Assembly (NCBI GenBank): GCA_015491995.1
Contig: WGFY01000027.1
Location: forward strand, 1 to 52,655
DNA: 52,655 nucleotides
Source: Mesoaciditoga sp.
GTDB lineage: Bacteria; Thermotogota; Thermotogae; Mesoaciditogales; Mesoaciditogaceae
Direction of reading: 5' to 3'
Shown here: positions 22,810-31,041 of the stretch, in pieces
Layout: every line of letters begins with the position of its first letter
Position numbering within the stretch: the stretch's first letter is position 1
Translations under genes and position numbers: made by a program
The notes under the pieces: generated by a model
Database searches by the model: none
Told to the model about the DNA's origin: nothing
Seen by the model: the letters and a program-made list of their open reading frames with translations, nothing else

Positions 22810-24066
22810 ATGAGAAAATTTTCAACGATCCTTGCTTTACTTGCAATTTTTTTAAGTGTAAGCGTCATAGCATCAACTTCTCTTGTCGTGTACTCTAATT
22901 TCGCACTGATACAATCCAACCTTTTTCAAAGATCCAACGATTTTCTGATAATTCCAACGACAAATGATGTTGTAAAGGATTCTCTCACTATCTCAATGCC
23001 CTTTAACTGGTACAAGTTTCATCAAGGTGAAAAATATTCTTTGAATGAGATTTTGAAATCTTATCTCGGAAAAAGCATCGAATTCAAATTTGAAGATGGT
23101 ACACTCAAAACCGTTAGGTTAATTTCAGTTGAACCGGTGATTTTTCAAGAACCACAAAGCGGAAAAGTTTTTTTCTCTCCAGCAGGGGAGTACATTTTCC
23201 CTTCACTTCCCCCTCTGGATTCAAAAAATTATTTCGTAGTTTCCACAAATGCAACGGATATCACGTACCAATATCTCACCTCAAATGTAGGATGGAAGGC
23301 TGTTTACGATCTAGATCTCGATACATCAAGGTTGAATGGGCACATCGTGTTATGGAACAAAACTGACATGAGCTTCAAGAATTTCAACCTCGCATTTGTG
23401 GCTGGGAAACCAAACATCGAAATGAAAAGGAAAGCAGAGTATTCAAAAACCATAGCTCTAAATGCGGCACCTGATGTATTCACGCCATTAAACCAGGCTG
23501 AAAATATGAGTGGGTACAAAGTTTACGATTTTGGGAGCGTTAAATCTTTAAAAAGCAATTCCAACACCTCTATTTCTTTATTCTCAAAAAAAGTTGAAAT
23601 TGAAAAGTTGAATGTATCGTACGACCCCAACAGCAATTTTGAAGAGGTCAATCTCGTTGCAAAGATACAGCATGATTTTCCGGTGCCTCAAGGTGTTGTG
23701 AGCTTGTACGAAAAGTCAAATGGTGTGAAGTACTTCATTGGAGAGTCGAACATCGTTAGCAGTCCAGCCTCGGCAACACTTGAAGTTTCTTATGGAAAAA
23801 ACTTCGATGTTGAGGCTAAAAATGTCAGAATACAACGTTCTTTAATTGCAAAGAACGTCTATCTCTACAAATATCAGGTTACAATACGTAATTTGTCTAA
23901 CAAAAAACAAGGAGTCTGGATTTATGAGTACGTTCCAGACGGATCATATGTCCAAGTTAGCGGAGCCAACATGGAACGAATTTCATCACACGAAGTACGC
24001 TTTCATTTCAATGCAAAGGCACGCTGGGAGGGGACTTTCAACTACAGTGTACAAACAAGTTATTGA
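22810..24066 (+). CDS. Exported DUF4139-like protein
   Basis: The 418-residue product has a signal peptide (about 1-21) and is rich in predicted beta strands. It shows features of the DUF4139 group: YLTSNVGWKAVYDLDLD, WNKTDMSFKNFNLAFVAG and FPVPQGVVSLYEKSNG. No catalytic motif is visible and its role is unknown. I chose the ATG at 22810 because GGAG lies 9 bases upstream and the signal peptide follows directly; an earlier GTG and ATG are in frame. It is 14 bases from the amylase gene and overlaps yqeK by 20 bases. Confidence 0.7.
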   Translation: MRKFSTILALLAIFLSVSVIASTSLVVYSNFALIQSNLFQRSNDFLIIPTTNDVVKDSLTISMPFNWYKFHQGEKYSLNEILKSYLGKSIEFKFEDGTLKTVRLISVEPVIFQEPQSGKVFFSPAGEYIFPSLPPLDSKNYFVVSTNATDITYQYLTSNVGWKAVYDLDLDTSRLNGHIVLWNKTDMSFKNFNLAFVAGKPNIEMKRKAEYSKTIALNAAPDVFTPLNQAENMSGYKVYDFGSVKSLKSNSNTSISLFSKKVEIEKLNVSYDPNSNFEEVNLVAKIQHDFPVPQGVVSLYEKSNGVKYFIGESNIVSSPASATLEVSYGKNFDVEAKNVRIQRSLIAKNVYLYKYQVTIRNLSNKKQGVWIYEYVPDGSYVQVSGANMERISSHEVRFHFNAKARWEGTFNYSVQTSY

Positions 24067-24622
24067 ATATTTAAGAAAAATCAGGCCATTCATGGTGAGT
24101 CGCCAAAGGGCGGCTCACATGGAAAGAATGGAAGAAGACGGGAAAAAACTGTCCAGAATCCACAATTTGGATGAATCGAAGATCATCTTGGCAACTTGTG
24201 CCCACGATCTTTTTCGCGATACAAATCCGGACAAGCTTTTAAAAATTGCCAGCGTTTGGAAATTACAAATAACAAAAGAAGAAAGATATCTTCCTTTGTT
24301 ATTACATGGCAAGATAGCAAGTGAGTACATAAAAAGGCGTTTTAGCGTAGATGATGCGGAAATATTGGATGCCATATCCTATCATACCTCAGGAATACCA
24401 ACTAATTCGAAGATCGTTAAAGCACTTGTTGTTTTGGACACTACAGAGCATGGAAGAAAGTTCGATGGTGTCAAAAAATTAAGGGAAATCGCCTGTAAAT
24501 CTTTAGATACTGGGTATGATGCCGTGATAAAAAATAAAATTGCTTACGCTTTGATTCACGATCTGTTGATACTTGAAAAAACAGTCCAAACATGGAATTA
24601 CCTGAAAGGATTATCATCATGA
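24047..24622 (+). CDS. yqeK: YqeK-family HD-domain hydrolase (probable diadenosine tetraphosphatase)
   Basis: YqeK enzymes split diadenosine tetraphosphate symmetrically into two ADP. The 191-residue product has the HD pattern: a His in RQRAAHMERM, TCAHDLFRD with the metal HD pair, LLLHGKIAS and ISYHTSG. A GTG at 24047 within the previous gene gives the usual N-terminus; an in-frame ATG at 24011 is the alternative. It shares ATGA with the next gene, and the yqeK then LCP order is common in bacteria. There, nadD normally sits upstream, but here nadD is in another operon. Confidence 0.85.
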   Translation: MYKQVIEYLRKIRPFMVSRQRAAHMERMEEDGKKLSRIHNLDESKIILATCAHDLFRDTNPDKLLKIASVWKLQITKEERYLPLLLHGKIASEYIKRRFSVDDAEILDAISYHTSGIPTNSKIVKALVVLDTTEHGRKFDGVKKLREIACKSLDTGYDAVIKNKIAYALIHDLLILEKTVQTWNYLKGLSS

Positions 24623-25695
24623 AATACATGCTCGTATCGTTAAGCGTCATTTCCACAGCCATTTCCATTTTGATCGCTTCCATGACCTTATATCCTTTTT
24701 TTGAAATAGGCTTCAACAGTCTTTCAGAACAGTATCCGAATTCAAAGGCCTACGTGCTTTCCATCATGGTGAACAGCTCAAACTCTCCTCTTCGATTCTA
24801 CATAGTTGGCATGGATTTCACGACAAAAAACATTGTTATATTCGATATTCCAAACAATTTGAGCATAAACGGCGAACATTTGAATTCCATCTACGCCAAA
24901 AATGGCGTTGAAGGCATTGAAAAGTCTTTCTCAAGCATTTTGAAGATAAACTTCACTGATTTCTTCATATTCAGCGGAACGAAAGCAAATGAATTTATAA
25001 ACAAATTGAACCAGAAACCGACAAAAAAGAACATCAAAAATCAAGACGTTGAATACTCTTCTTTCGAAAGTGAAAAGGCTTACCGAGTGGAAAACTTGAT
25101 AAGTACAATTGGAGAACGGGATGTGCTAAGTGTGCTGGGGCTTTACCCGCTTTTTTCACAGAATTTCAACACTTCCATAGAGATATCGAAGTTTTTAAGA
25201 ATGACGAAGTTTTTCAAAAAGAGACCAAAAATTTTCTTACTTTCTTACCCAGTCGCGAATTCCAATGGAGTTATAAAAACGGATAAGACTAAGTTAAGCG
25301 ATCTGTCAATAGAATTACAAAATTGCACATTTTTGCAAAAGCGCACATCAGTCAGGTTTACTTTGATCAACAATTCCGATCTTCTTTCAACCACCTTTTC
25401 TTACACCACTTGGAATAAATGGTCTAAAAAAGGATATGACTTTCGTGTTGTGCCGATGATATGCTCCTACTCTTTACTTGGAGAAAATGTGGTTTTAGAA
25501 ATAAAAAACGAATTATGGAAAGACGAAGAAATGAAGAAAATCTTAAATTCCTTTTATCCACATAGAAGGTTCAAATTCTTGAGTTTGAACGAAAAAAATA
25601 ACTTAGAAATCTATTACGATATAGAACAAATTGCCGCGGTCAACAGATACTATGATATTGGCAAAACTGATTTTATAATTCTTGTCGGAAATTGA
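24619..25695 (+). CDS. Degenerate LytR/CpsA/Psr-like membrane protein
   Basis: The 358-residue product has one N-terminal membrane segment (about 4-26). Its first extracytoplasmic part (about 40-140) resembles an LCP domain in layout: a FYIVGMDFTTKNIVIFDIPNN strand pair, then a KNGVEGIEKSFSSIL helix and a NFTDFFIFSG strand. The arginine and aspartate residues used by active LCP ligases (RSDT- and PRDT-type motifs) are absent. The call relies partly on position directly after yqeK, where LCP genes commonly lie. Such proteins normally attach polymers to peptidoglycan; this one may be non-catalytic. Confidence 0.6.
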   Translation: MKYMLVSLSVISTAISILIASMTLYPFFEIGFNSLSEQYPNSKAYVLSIMVNSSNSPLRFYIVGMDFTTKNIVIFDIPNNLSINGEHLNSIYAKNGVEGIEKSFSSILKINFTDFFIFSGTKANEFINKLNQKPTKKNIKNQDVEYSSFESEKAYRVENLISTIGERDVLSVLGLYPLFSQNFNTSIEISKFLRMTKFFKKRPKIFLLSYPVANSNGVIKTDKTKLSDLSIELQNCTFLQKRTSVRFTLINNSDLLSTTFSYTTWNKWSKKGYDFRVVPMICSYSLLGENVVLEIKNELWKDEEMKKILNSFYPHRRFKFLSLNEKNNLEIYYDIEQIAAVNRYYDIGKTDFIILVGN

Positions 25696-25718
25696 ATTCA
25701 AAAAATGGAGGGAGCAAA

Positions 25719-26936
25719 ATGATAAAACCGTTTGTTTACAGCGAGATAGGAAACCTGAGGGTCGTCCTTTTGCATAGACCTGGAAAAGAATTGGAAAATT
25801 TAACTCCAAGCCGTTTACAGGATCTTCTATTCGACGATATCCCGTACTTGAAAGTTGCACAAAGCGAACATGACGTGTTAGCCTCTATACTTAAAAATCA
25901 TAAGATCAAAGTGCTTTATGTGGAAGAGCTGTTGAAAGAAACCTTATCTCGAGGCGTGGAGCTTGTGGACAAGTTCTTGGATGATGTTTTGAAATTCAAC
26001 AGCATCACAAGTAAAGAGCTTGCCAATTCCATTAAAGAGCATCTCTTCTCTTTGCCAGTTGACATGATGATCGAAAAAATCGTAAGCGGCATCAGATCAA
26101 CGGAGATAAGTATGAAATGTAACACACTTGCCATGCACGTCAGAAAAGAATTTCCTTTTTTCATAAAACCTATGGCCAACCTTTATTTTCAACGTGATCC
26201 GGTGGTAACGATAGGTAAAGGTATTTCAGTGAACATGATGTCCACAAGTATTAGGAGAAGGGAAGCACTGCTGATGGATTACGTTTATAGATATCACCCG
26301 GAATTCAAAAAAGTTAACATTCCAAGATATTACAACTTGGATGATCCGTTTTTCATAGAAGGAGGAGATGTGGAGATTTTAAGCCCCAAAGTTATTGCCA
26401 TAGGAGTTTCCCAACGTACAGAGCCAGAAGCAGTTGAAATTCTTTCGAAAAGAATATTCGAATCCAAAGAGCCTTTTGAGACCGTTCTCGTTTTTGAAAT
26501 ACCATCCAGTAGAGCTTTTATGCATTTAGACACCGTTTTTACGATGGTGGATTACGATAAATTCGTGGTACATCCTAAATTGAATGGACTGATAAAATTC
26601 TTTTCTCTTAGGCCTTCCAAAAGTGGCATCAGCGTTACCTCAGAAGAGGGCGATCTTAAAGATGTTCTGAAAAAATATTTGAAATTGCCTGCCGTGAAGG
26701 TGATAAAATGCGGTGGTGATGATTTGGTAGATCAAGATCGCGAACAATGGAGTGATGGTTCAAACACGCTCTGTATCTCACCTGGAACCGTAATAGCTTA
26801 TTCACGTAATTATGTAACGAATTCATTGATAAGGAAAACCGGTGTGGAGGTCATAGAAATGCCATCCAGTGAGCTTTCTCGTGGTCGTGGGGGACCTAGA
26901 TGTATGAGCATGCCAATAGTGAGGGATAAATGTTAA
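25719..26936 (+). CDS. arcA: Arginine deiminase
   Basis: ArcA converts arginine to citrulline and ammonia, the first step of the energy-yielding deiminase pathway. The 405-residue protein has the family's guanidino-modifying fold with NLYFQRDPVV, EGGDVEIL, the catalytic His in MHLDTVFTMVD, and the nucleophile Cys (about residue 395) in RGRGGPRCMSMP. The ATG at 25719 follows GGAGGGA; an upstream in-frame ATG lacks a site. arcB and arcC are not adjacent, so the rest of the pathway must lie elsewhere. Confidence 0.95.
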   Translation: MIKPFVYSEIGNLRVVLLHRPGKELENLTPSRLQDLLFDDIPYLKVAQSEHDVLASILKNHKIKVLYVEELLKETLSRGVELVDKFLDDVLKFNSITSKELANSIKEHLFSLPVDMMIEKIVSGIRSTEISMKCNTLAMHVRKEFPFFIKPMANLYFQRDPVVTIGKGISVNMMSTSIRRREALLMDYVYRYHPEFKKVNIPRYYNLDDPFFIEGGDVEILSPKVIAIGVSQRTEPEAVEILSKRIFESKEPFETVLVFEIPSSRAFMHLDTVFTMVDYDKFVVHPKLNGLIKFFSLRPSKSGISVTSEEGDLKDVLKKYLKLPAVKVIKCGGDDLVDQDREQWSDGSNTLCISPGTVIAYSRNYVTNSLIRKTGVEVIEMPSSELSRGRGGPRCMSMPIVRDKC

Positions 26937-26967
26937 CTTCTAAAAAGAAAACATTCGTTGAATATCC

Positions 26968-26994
26968 TCAAGTTTTTCCATAACATGCCGAATA
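26968..26994 (+). promoter_or_regulatory. Sigma-28 (FliA)-type flagellar promoter
   Basis: TCAAGTTT (26968-26975) and GCCGAATA (26987-26994) are separated by 11 bases. The enteric FliA consensus is TAAAGTTT-N11-GCCGATAA, so the -35 matches 7 of 8 and the spacing is exact. It sits in the only real gap between arcA and the flagellar genes and drives the unknown gene plus fliS. Confidence 0.7.
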
Positions 26995-27015
26995 TTATGG
27001 TGGAGGCTTGAGAAG

Positions 27016-27585
27016 ATGATAGATGTCAAAGTAAACGGAGTAAGATCTCGTAAGTACGCGGGAAAAGTTCAATTAACCGATATAGTCGGCGAAGCTTACG
27101 ATGATGGTGAAGTGCTTGAATCCGTTAAAATAAACGGTAAAGAAGTTCAAATTCCGCAAATTTCGGAGATCTACGTTTTAGATGGCCAAAACGTTGAAAT
27201 AGAATTCATAACCTTAGATAAGAGTATATTCAAAATTGCGAAAAGTGCGATTGAATTCTTGGATTGGTTGAATATTCAAAATATGGAAGGCGATCGCGTT
27301 TTCAGCGTGCTTTCAAAGGCGTCAAGCGGATTTGAGATCATGGAAAATGCAATATTTTCAATACATTCTTCTGGCAGAAAGGCGAAGACAGATGAAGAGT
27401 CAAAGAAAATAGTTGAGATGTTTGAAGAGATAAATTCCTTTACCGCTTTGGGTAAAAGCGATGAAGTAAGGAAAAGAATTGAAGATCTTTGTGATATTTA
27501 CAGAAAAATTTTTTCAAGAGTTTCTGAAGGAGGGTCATCAGATGGATCAGTACACACAGAGCGCAATTTTAACTTCAAGTCCTGA
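27016..27585 (+). CDS. Unknown protein co-transcribed with fliS
   Basis: I do not recognise this 189-residue protein. The first 75 residues are strand-rich with repeated VKVNG, VKINGK and GQNVEIEF turns; the rest is helical and acidic (about 80-170). There is no signal peptide or membrane segment. It follows a sigma-28-type promoter and a GGAGG site, and its last 44 bases overlap fliS, so it is very likely a late flagellar gene, perhaps a filament or chaperone accessory factor. That role is inferred from position only. Confidence 0.6.
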   Translation: MIDVKVNGVRSRKYAGKVQLTDIVGEAYDDGEVLESVKINGKEVQIPQISEIYVLDGQNVEIEFITLDKSIFKIAKSAIEFLDWLNIQNMEGDRVFSVLSKASSGFEIMENAIFSIHSSGRKAKTDEESKKIVEMFEEINSFTALGKSDEVRKRIEDLCDIYRKIFSRVSEGGSSDGSVHTERNFNFKS

Positions 27586-27934
27586 AAAGTTGATTCAAAT
27601 GTTGTATGAAAGAGCCGTTGAAATGATCAACATGGCTATTTCAAAAGCAGAAAACACAGAAATGAGAAATTCATATCTTGTTCGTGCCGAAGAGATAGTC
27701 TTTTATCTGAATTCAATACTCGATATGGAAAAAGGCGGAGAGATTTCAAAAAATCTGCGAGCTTTGTACGATTTTATATACAGGCAGCTTGTAGATGGCA
27801 ACATCAACGTTGACATCGAAAAGCTAAAACTTACTCGGGACCTTCTTCAAGAATTGCTTGATACATGGAAAGAAGCTTATAAACGTACAGAAATACGTCC
27901 AACCTCGAAAACTGGTTTTAACGTTTCTGTGTAA
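27542..27934 (+). CDS. fliS: Flagellin chaperone FliS
   Basis: FliS binds the C-terminus of flagellin in the cytoplasm and delivers it for export. The 130-residue helical product begins MDQYTQSAILTSSPEKLIQM, the typical FliS start, with LYERAVEMINMAI and the RAEEIVFYLNSILDMEKGGEI helix. The ATG at 27542 lies inside the preceding gene after AGGAGGG; an upstream in-frame ATG at 27479 would add 21 atypical residues. A terminator follows 20 bases later. Confidence 0.93.
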   Translation: MDQYTQSAILTSSPEKLIQMLYERAVEMINMAISKAENTEMRNSYLVRAEEIVFYLNSILDMEKGGEISKNLRALYDFIYRQLVDGNINVDIEKLKLTRDLLQELLDTWKEAYKRTEIRPTSKTGFNVSV

Positions 27935-27954
27935 ACTTAACATTCTTTTCAACA

Positions 27955-27986
27955 AAATACCTGCTTAAGGCAGGTATTTTTTTAGG
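27955..27986 (+). terminator. Rho-independent terminator after fliS
   Basis: AAATACCTGC pairs perfectly with GCAGGTATTT around a 5-base loop (TTAAG), followed by a T run. It closes the sigma-28-type unit and separates it from the hook/motor operon. Confidence 0.92.
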
Positions 27987-28031
27987 ATATTTCCTTATCA
28001 AAATTGAAAAATTACATGGGGAGGCACGTTC

Positions 28032-28679
28032 ATGGCTGGAAAGAAAAAAGGCATAAGAATTTTCATCGCTTTTGTTGTCTTTTTACTCATAGCTTTTTTG
28101 TCATTACTAATAGGATATCTGTACTTCGAAACTAACAGGTTAAGCCTTTATGGAATAAGGCCCTTTTCAGACGTGAAGAGCTATGCAGCATCCATAATGA
28201 AGAAAGTGCCTTTGCTGGGAAATAAAATCACTTATAAACCGTTGAATGTTGTGCCTTATCAACAACTCTTAGAAGAGAAGTTGACATCGTTTCAAGCGAT
28301 TCTCAACACTCAAGCTGCTTCTTTAAATGCGCAAAAGATAAAGCTCGAGAATTTAGAAAGGAATCTGAAAACTTTGCAAATTACCCTGGTGGCCTCGGAA
28401 AGCAAGTTCAAAGCTAAAGTGAAGGAATTCAACAAAAAAAGGGAAGTTCAACAAAGTTATGAGCACCGCATTCAAACCCTTAATCAGTGGATAGTAAACA
28501 GCGATCCAACGAAAATAGGTCAAATTTTGGCAAATTCAAAACTGTCTGTAAGCGTTCTTGTTGACGTGTTGACAAAACTTTCACCTAAAATTGCCGGCAC
28601 CGTTTTGCAATCTATAGATCAGGTAAACCCAACATTGGCATCCTCGGTGATAAACACTCTTGCAGGGGTGAGAAAATGA
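28032..28679 (+). CDS. MotE-like flagellar protein (membrane anchor, coiled coil, MgtE_N-like tail)
   Basis: The 215-residue product has a basic start, one membrane segment (about 10-32), a long coiled coil (about 85-150) and a C-terminal helical domain (about 160-213) with GQILANSKLSVSVLVDVLTKL and SPKIAGTVLQSI. That tail resembles the MgtE N-terminal repeats seen in MotE, a chaperone for periplasmic motor proteins, and in similar genes placed beside fliK in many flagellar clusters. Export or motor assembly is the likely theme; the exact partner is unknown. It overlaps fliK by 4 bases. Confidence 0.65.
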   Translation: MAGKKKGIRIFIAFVVFLLIAFLSLLIGYLYFETNRLSLYGIRPFSDVKSYAASIMKKVPLLGNKITYKPLNVVPYQQLLEEKLTSFQAILNTQAASLNAQKIKLENLERNLKTLQITLVASESKFKAKVKEFNKKREVQQSYEHRIQTLNQWIVNSDPTKIGQILANSKLSVSVLVDVLTKLSPKIAGTVLQSIDQVNPTLASSVINTLAGVRK

Positions 28680-30379
28680 GAGCGGGAAATATTTTGATTT
28701 CCATAAAAGAAAATAAATTCTCTGCTTCCCCTTTGAAGAAAGGTAAAAAGATTCATAAAAAAAACAAGAAATTACATGAAGATAAAAGCAAAGATATTTT
28801 GAACGGTAAAAAAAATGTGAAGGGGAAAAAAGAAACGAAAACATCTCCTTTTCAATCGGAATTGCTCACAACGATGAACAACCTTCAAATTAAGCATAAA
28901 GAAGTACAAAAGAAAGAACCACCCAAAGATCATCAACTGCTAAAATCATCGAAAAAATCACTCTCGACGAAGGGAACACAGAATATTTTAAAAGTTTCTA
29001 AAGGGAAAAACCTCAAAAGTGTTCCGAAGCATCTGAATGCTACGGGCAAAAAGGCCAAAAACGTCAAAAAAGTTGATGACATAAAGGCTAAAGCGTTCAT
29101 AGATAATTCGAAAGATGTTGTCCTCAAAAACCTTAAAATTGAAACTAAAAATTCTACAAAAATTCACCACGATGTTCCATCATTTCAAGAACTTCATGAT
29201 GAAGGTAAAAAGAATTTTAAAGAGAAAAATGATAAACATTTTGAAAAAACAAATACAAGGACACCTGATTTTATCAGTGGAAGAGCTAAAGATGAGAAAA
29301 ACGTTCATCTTACGAGTAAAATTCTGAAGGCGAAAGGCTTGAATGTGGAAAGCATAACGACGACCGATTCAAAGAGAAAAAAAATCACTCGATTCGAAGC
29401 AAAAAAAATAACGTCGATTGATTCCGGAAAAGGAAAAATCACCCAATTAAAAGTTGAAGGCACCAACGAAGAGCTTTCGATTGAAAAAGGTAAAGAAGTA
29501 CATCCGAAGATAAAAAAGGATTTTCAAAAGAAAATTCTCACACAGAATGTCTCCGTTAAAAATTTAGATGCGAAAGATAAAGCTTTGGATCACTCTGAGA
29601 AATTCAAAAAAAGTTCTCCAAATCAAGAAAGAGAAAGTTCTTTTGATTCGAAAAATGTTTCCTTAAATAGCTCCGAAACGGCGTTTAAAATTGAAAAGGC
29701 TACGTTACCAAATAGCACGAGCTCTTTGAAAACACGAACATTGGAAAATAAAGAAGGAGATTCCAAAGGGCATTTCGATGAAGTACAGGTGAAGATAACA
29801 AAAGGTCAGAACGTATTTGAACATGATAAAATCAAGGCCGTGAAAAATGTCAAGAAATTCGACAATTCGAGCACGAAACTAAAAAAGAGCCTGAATATTT
29901 ACAAGGACTTACCACAGGTAAACAGGGGAATAGAAGTTCAACACAATTTTAAAAGCACGCTGCAAAAATTGAGTGAAGAACGAATAAATCCCAAAGGCTT
30001 ATCAACTCAGATCTCACGAATCATCACGAAAGCTCTTGAAAATCAAAAACCACCTTTGAAAATAGAAATTCACCTTAATCCACCTCAACTTGGTAAAGTT
30101 ACGATCAACATCGTTGAAACGAATGGAAAAACTTCTTTGGTGATAGATGTGGAAAAGACAAAGACCCTTGAATTGATGAAGGCGTCTATACCTATCATGA
30201 ACAATCAACTTTCAAATTTGAATTTCAATCTCGTTAACATTCAATTGAACGGGCAGCAACTGTTCGAAGGCAATCAGGAAAGAAAACAAAATGGAGATCA
30301 TAAAAATGGTGAAAACAGAGAAAAAGATGGCAGAAAGTTTTCAGATGAATTCAACGAATTTTCCGAAAAGGAGGTGTGA
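28676..30379 (+). CDS. fliK: Flagellar hook-length control protein FliK, lysine-rich
   Basis: FliK is exported and measures the hook before export switches to filament proteins. The C-terminal 110 residues hold the Flg_hook domain: PPLKIEIHLNPPQLGKVTIN, then LELMKASIPIMNNQL and FNLVNIQLNG. The preceding roughly 420 residues are low-complexity and extremely rich in Lys, Ser and Asn with little structure, as expected for an unfolded ruler but unusually basic. It ends in a charged tail. The order FliK then FlgD then FlgE supports the call. Confidence 0.88.
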   Translation: MRAGNILISIKENKFSASPLKKGKKIHKKNKKLHEDKSKDILNGKKNVKGKKETKTSPFQSELLTTMNNLQIKHKEVQKKEPPKDHQLLKSSKKSLSTKGTQNILKVSKGKNLKSVPKHLNATGKKAKNVKKVDDIKAKAFIDNSKDVVLKNLKIETKNSTKIHHDVPSFQELHDEGKKNFKEKNDKHFEKTNTRTPDFISGRAKDEKNVHLTSKILKAKGLNVESITTTDSKRKKITRFEAKKITSIDSGKGKITQLKVEGTNEELSIEKGKEVHPKIKKDFQKKILTQNVSVKNLDAKDKALDHSEKFKKSSPNQERESSFDSKNVSLNSSETAFKIEKATLPNSTSSLKTRTLENKEGDSKGHFDEVQVKITKGQNVFEHDKIKAVKNVKKFDNSSTKLKKSLNIYKDLPQVNRGIEVQHNFKSTLQKLSEERINPKGLSTQISRIITKALENQKPPLKIEIHLNPPQLGKVTINIVETNGKTSLVIDVEKTKTLELMKASIPIMNNQLSNLNFNLVNIQLNGQQLFEGNQERKQNGDHKNGENREKDGRKFSDEFNEFSEKEV

Positions 30380-30381
30380 AA

Positions 30382-31035
30382 ATGTTTGCTGTTAATCAAA
30401 TAAACCCGAATGTTCAAGTGGGGAGTGTCAAAGGCTCCAATCAACTCGGAAAAGAGGCTTTCTTGAATTTGTTGGTTACACAACTTAAAAATCAAAACCC
30501 CCTTAAGCCAATGGACAACACTCAATTTGTCTCTCAAATGGCACAATTCAGTGCACTTGAGCAAAGTACGAATCTTGCAAATTCTTTTGATAAATTCGAA
30601 AAAACCTTTTCTTCTTCTCTACAACTTCAAGCGGCCTCGTTAATGGGGAAAAAGGTTTCCGTGCTGTCAAACGATTTGGATGTAATAGCTGGAAAATCCG
30701 GAACCATGAGCTTTGACCTTCCACAAGAATCTATGACATACGTCAAAATTTTAAACTCAAAAGGTAAGGTCGTTGATGAAGAAAATTTAGGATGGTTAAA
30801 ACCAGGCTCTCATACTTACGATTGGTCAGCCACCAATTCAAACGGTGTGAAAGTTCCAGACGGCACTTACACTTATCAATTGGAGGGTATTCAAAGAGAT
30901 GGAACACACGTGCAGTTAAGCGGCGTAAAAGGCGGTATAGTTAATGGTGTTAAGTTCGAAGGTGGACAAATTTACGTCACGGTTAACGGAACGGATTATT
31001 CTTTATCAAAAATAACTCAGATCTTCAAGGGGTGA
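30382..31035 (+). CDS. flgD: Flagellar hook assembly (capping) protein FlgD
   Basis: FlgD forms the cap under which hook subunits assemble. The 218-residue product has the family N-terminus LGKEAFLNLLVTQLKNQNPLKPMDNTQFVSQMAQFSALEQ (conserved throughout), then FlgD_ig and tudor-like beta domains with VKVPDGTYTYQLEG. The ATG at 30382 lies 6 bases after GGAGGT; a GTG at 30376 overlaps that site and is unlikely. Confidence 0.96.
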   Translation: MFAVNQINPNVQVGSVKGSNQLGKEAFLNLLVTQLKNQNPLKPMDNTQFVSQMAQFSALEQSTNLANSFDKFEKTFSSSLQLQAASLMGKKVSVLSNDLDVIAGKSGTMSFDLPQESMTYVKILNSKGKVVDEENLGWLKPGSHTYDWSATNSNGVKVPDGTYTYQLEGIQRDGTHVQLSGVKGGIVNGVKFEGGQIYVTVNGTDYSLSKITQIFKG

Positions 31036-31041
31036 TGACTT

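Noticed and set aside
24592-24618. Earlier start for the LCP-like gene
   Set aside because: The ATG at 24619 shares ATGA with the yqeK stop and directly precedes the membrane segment; the earlier codons lie deep in yqeK.
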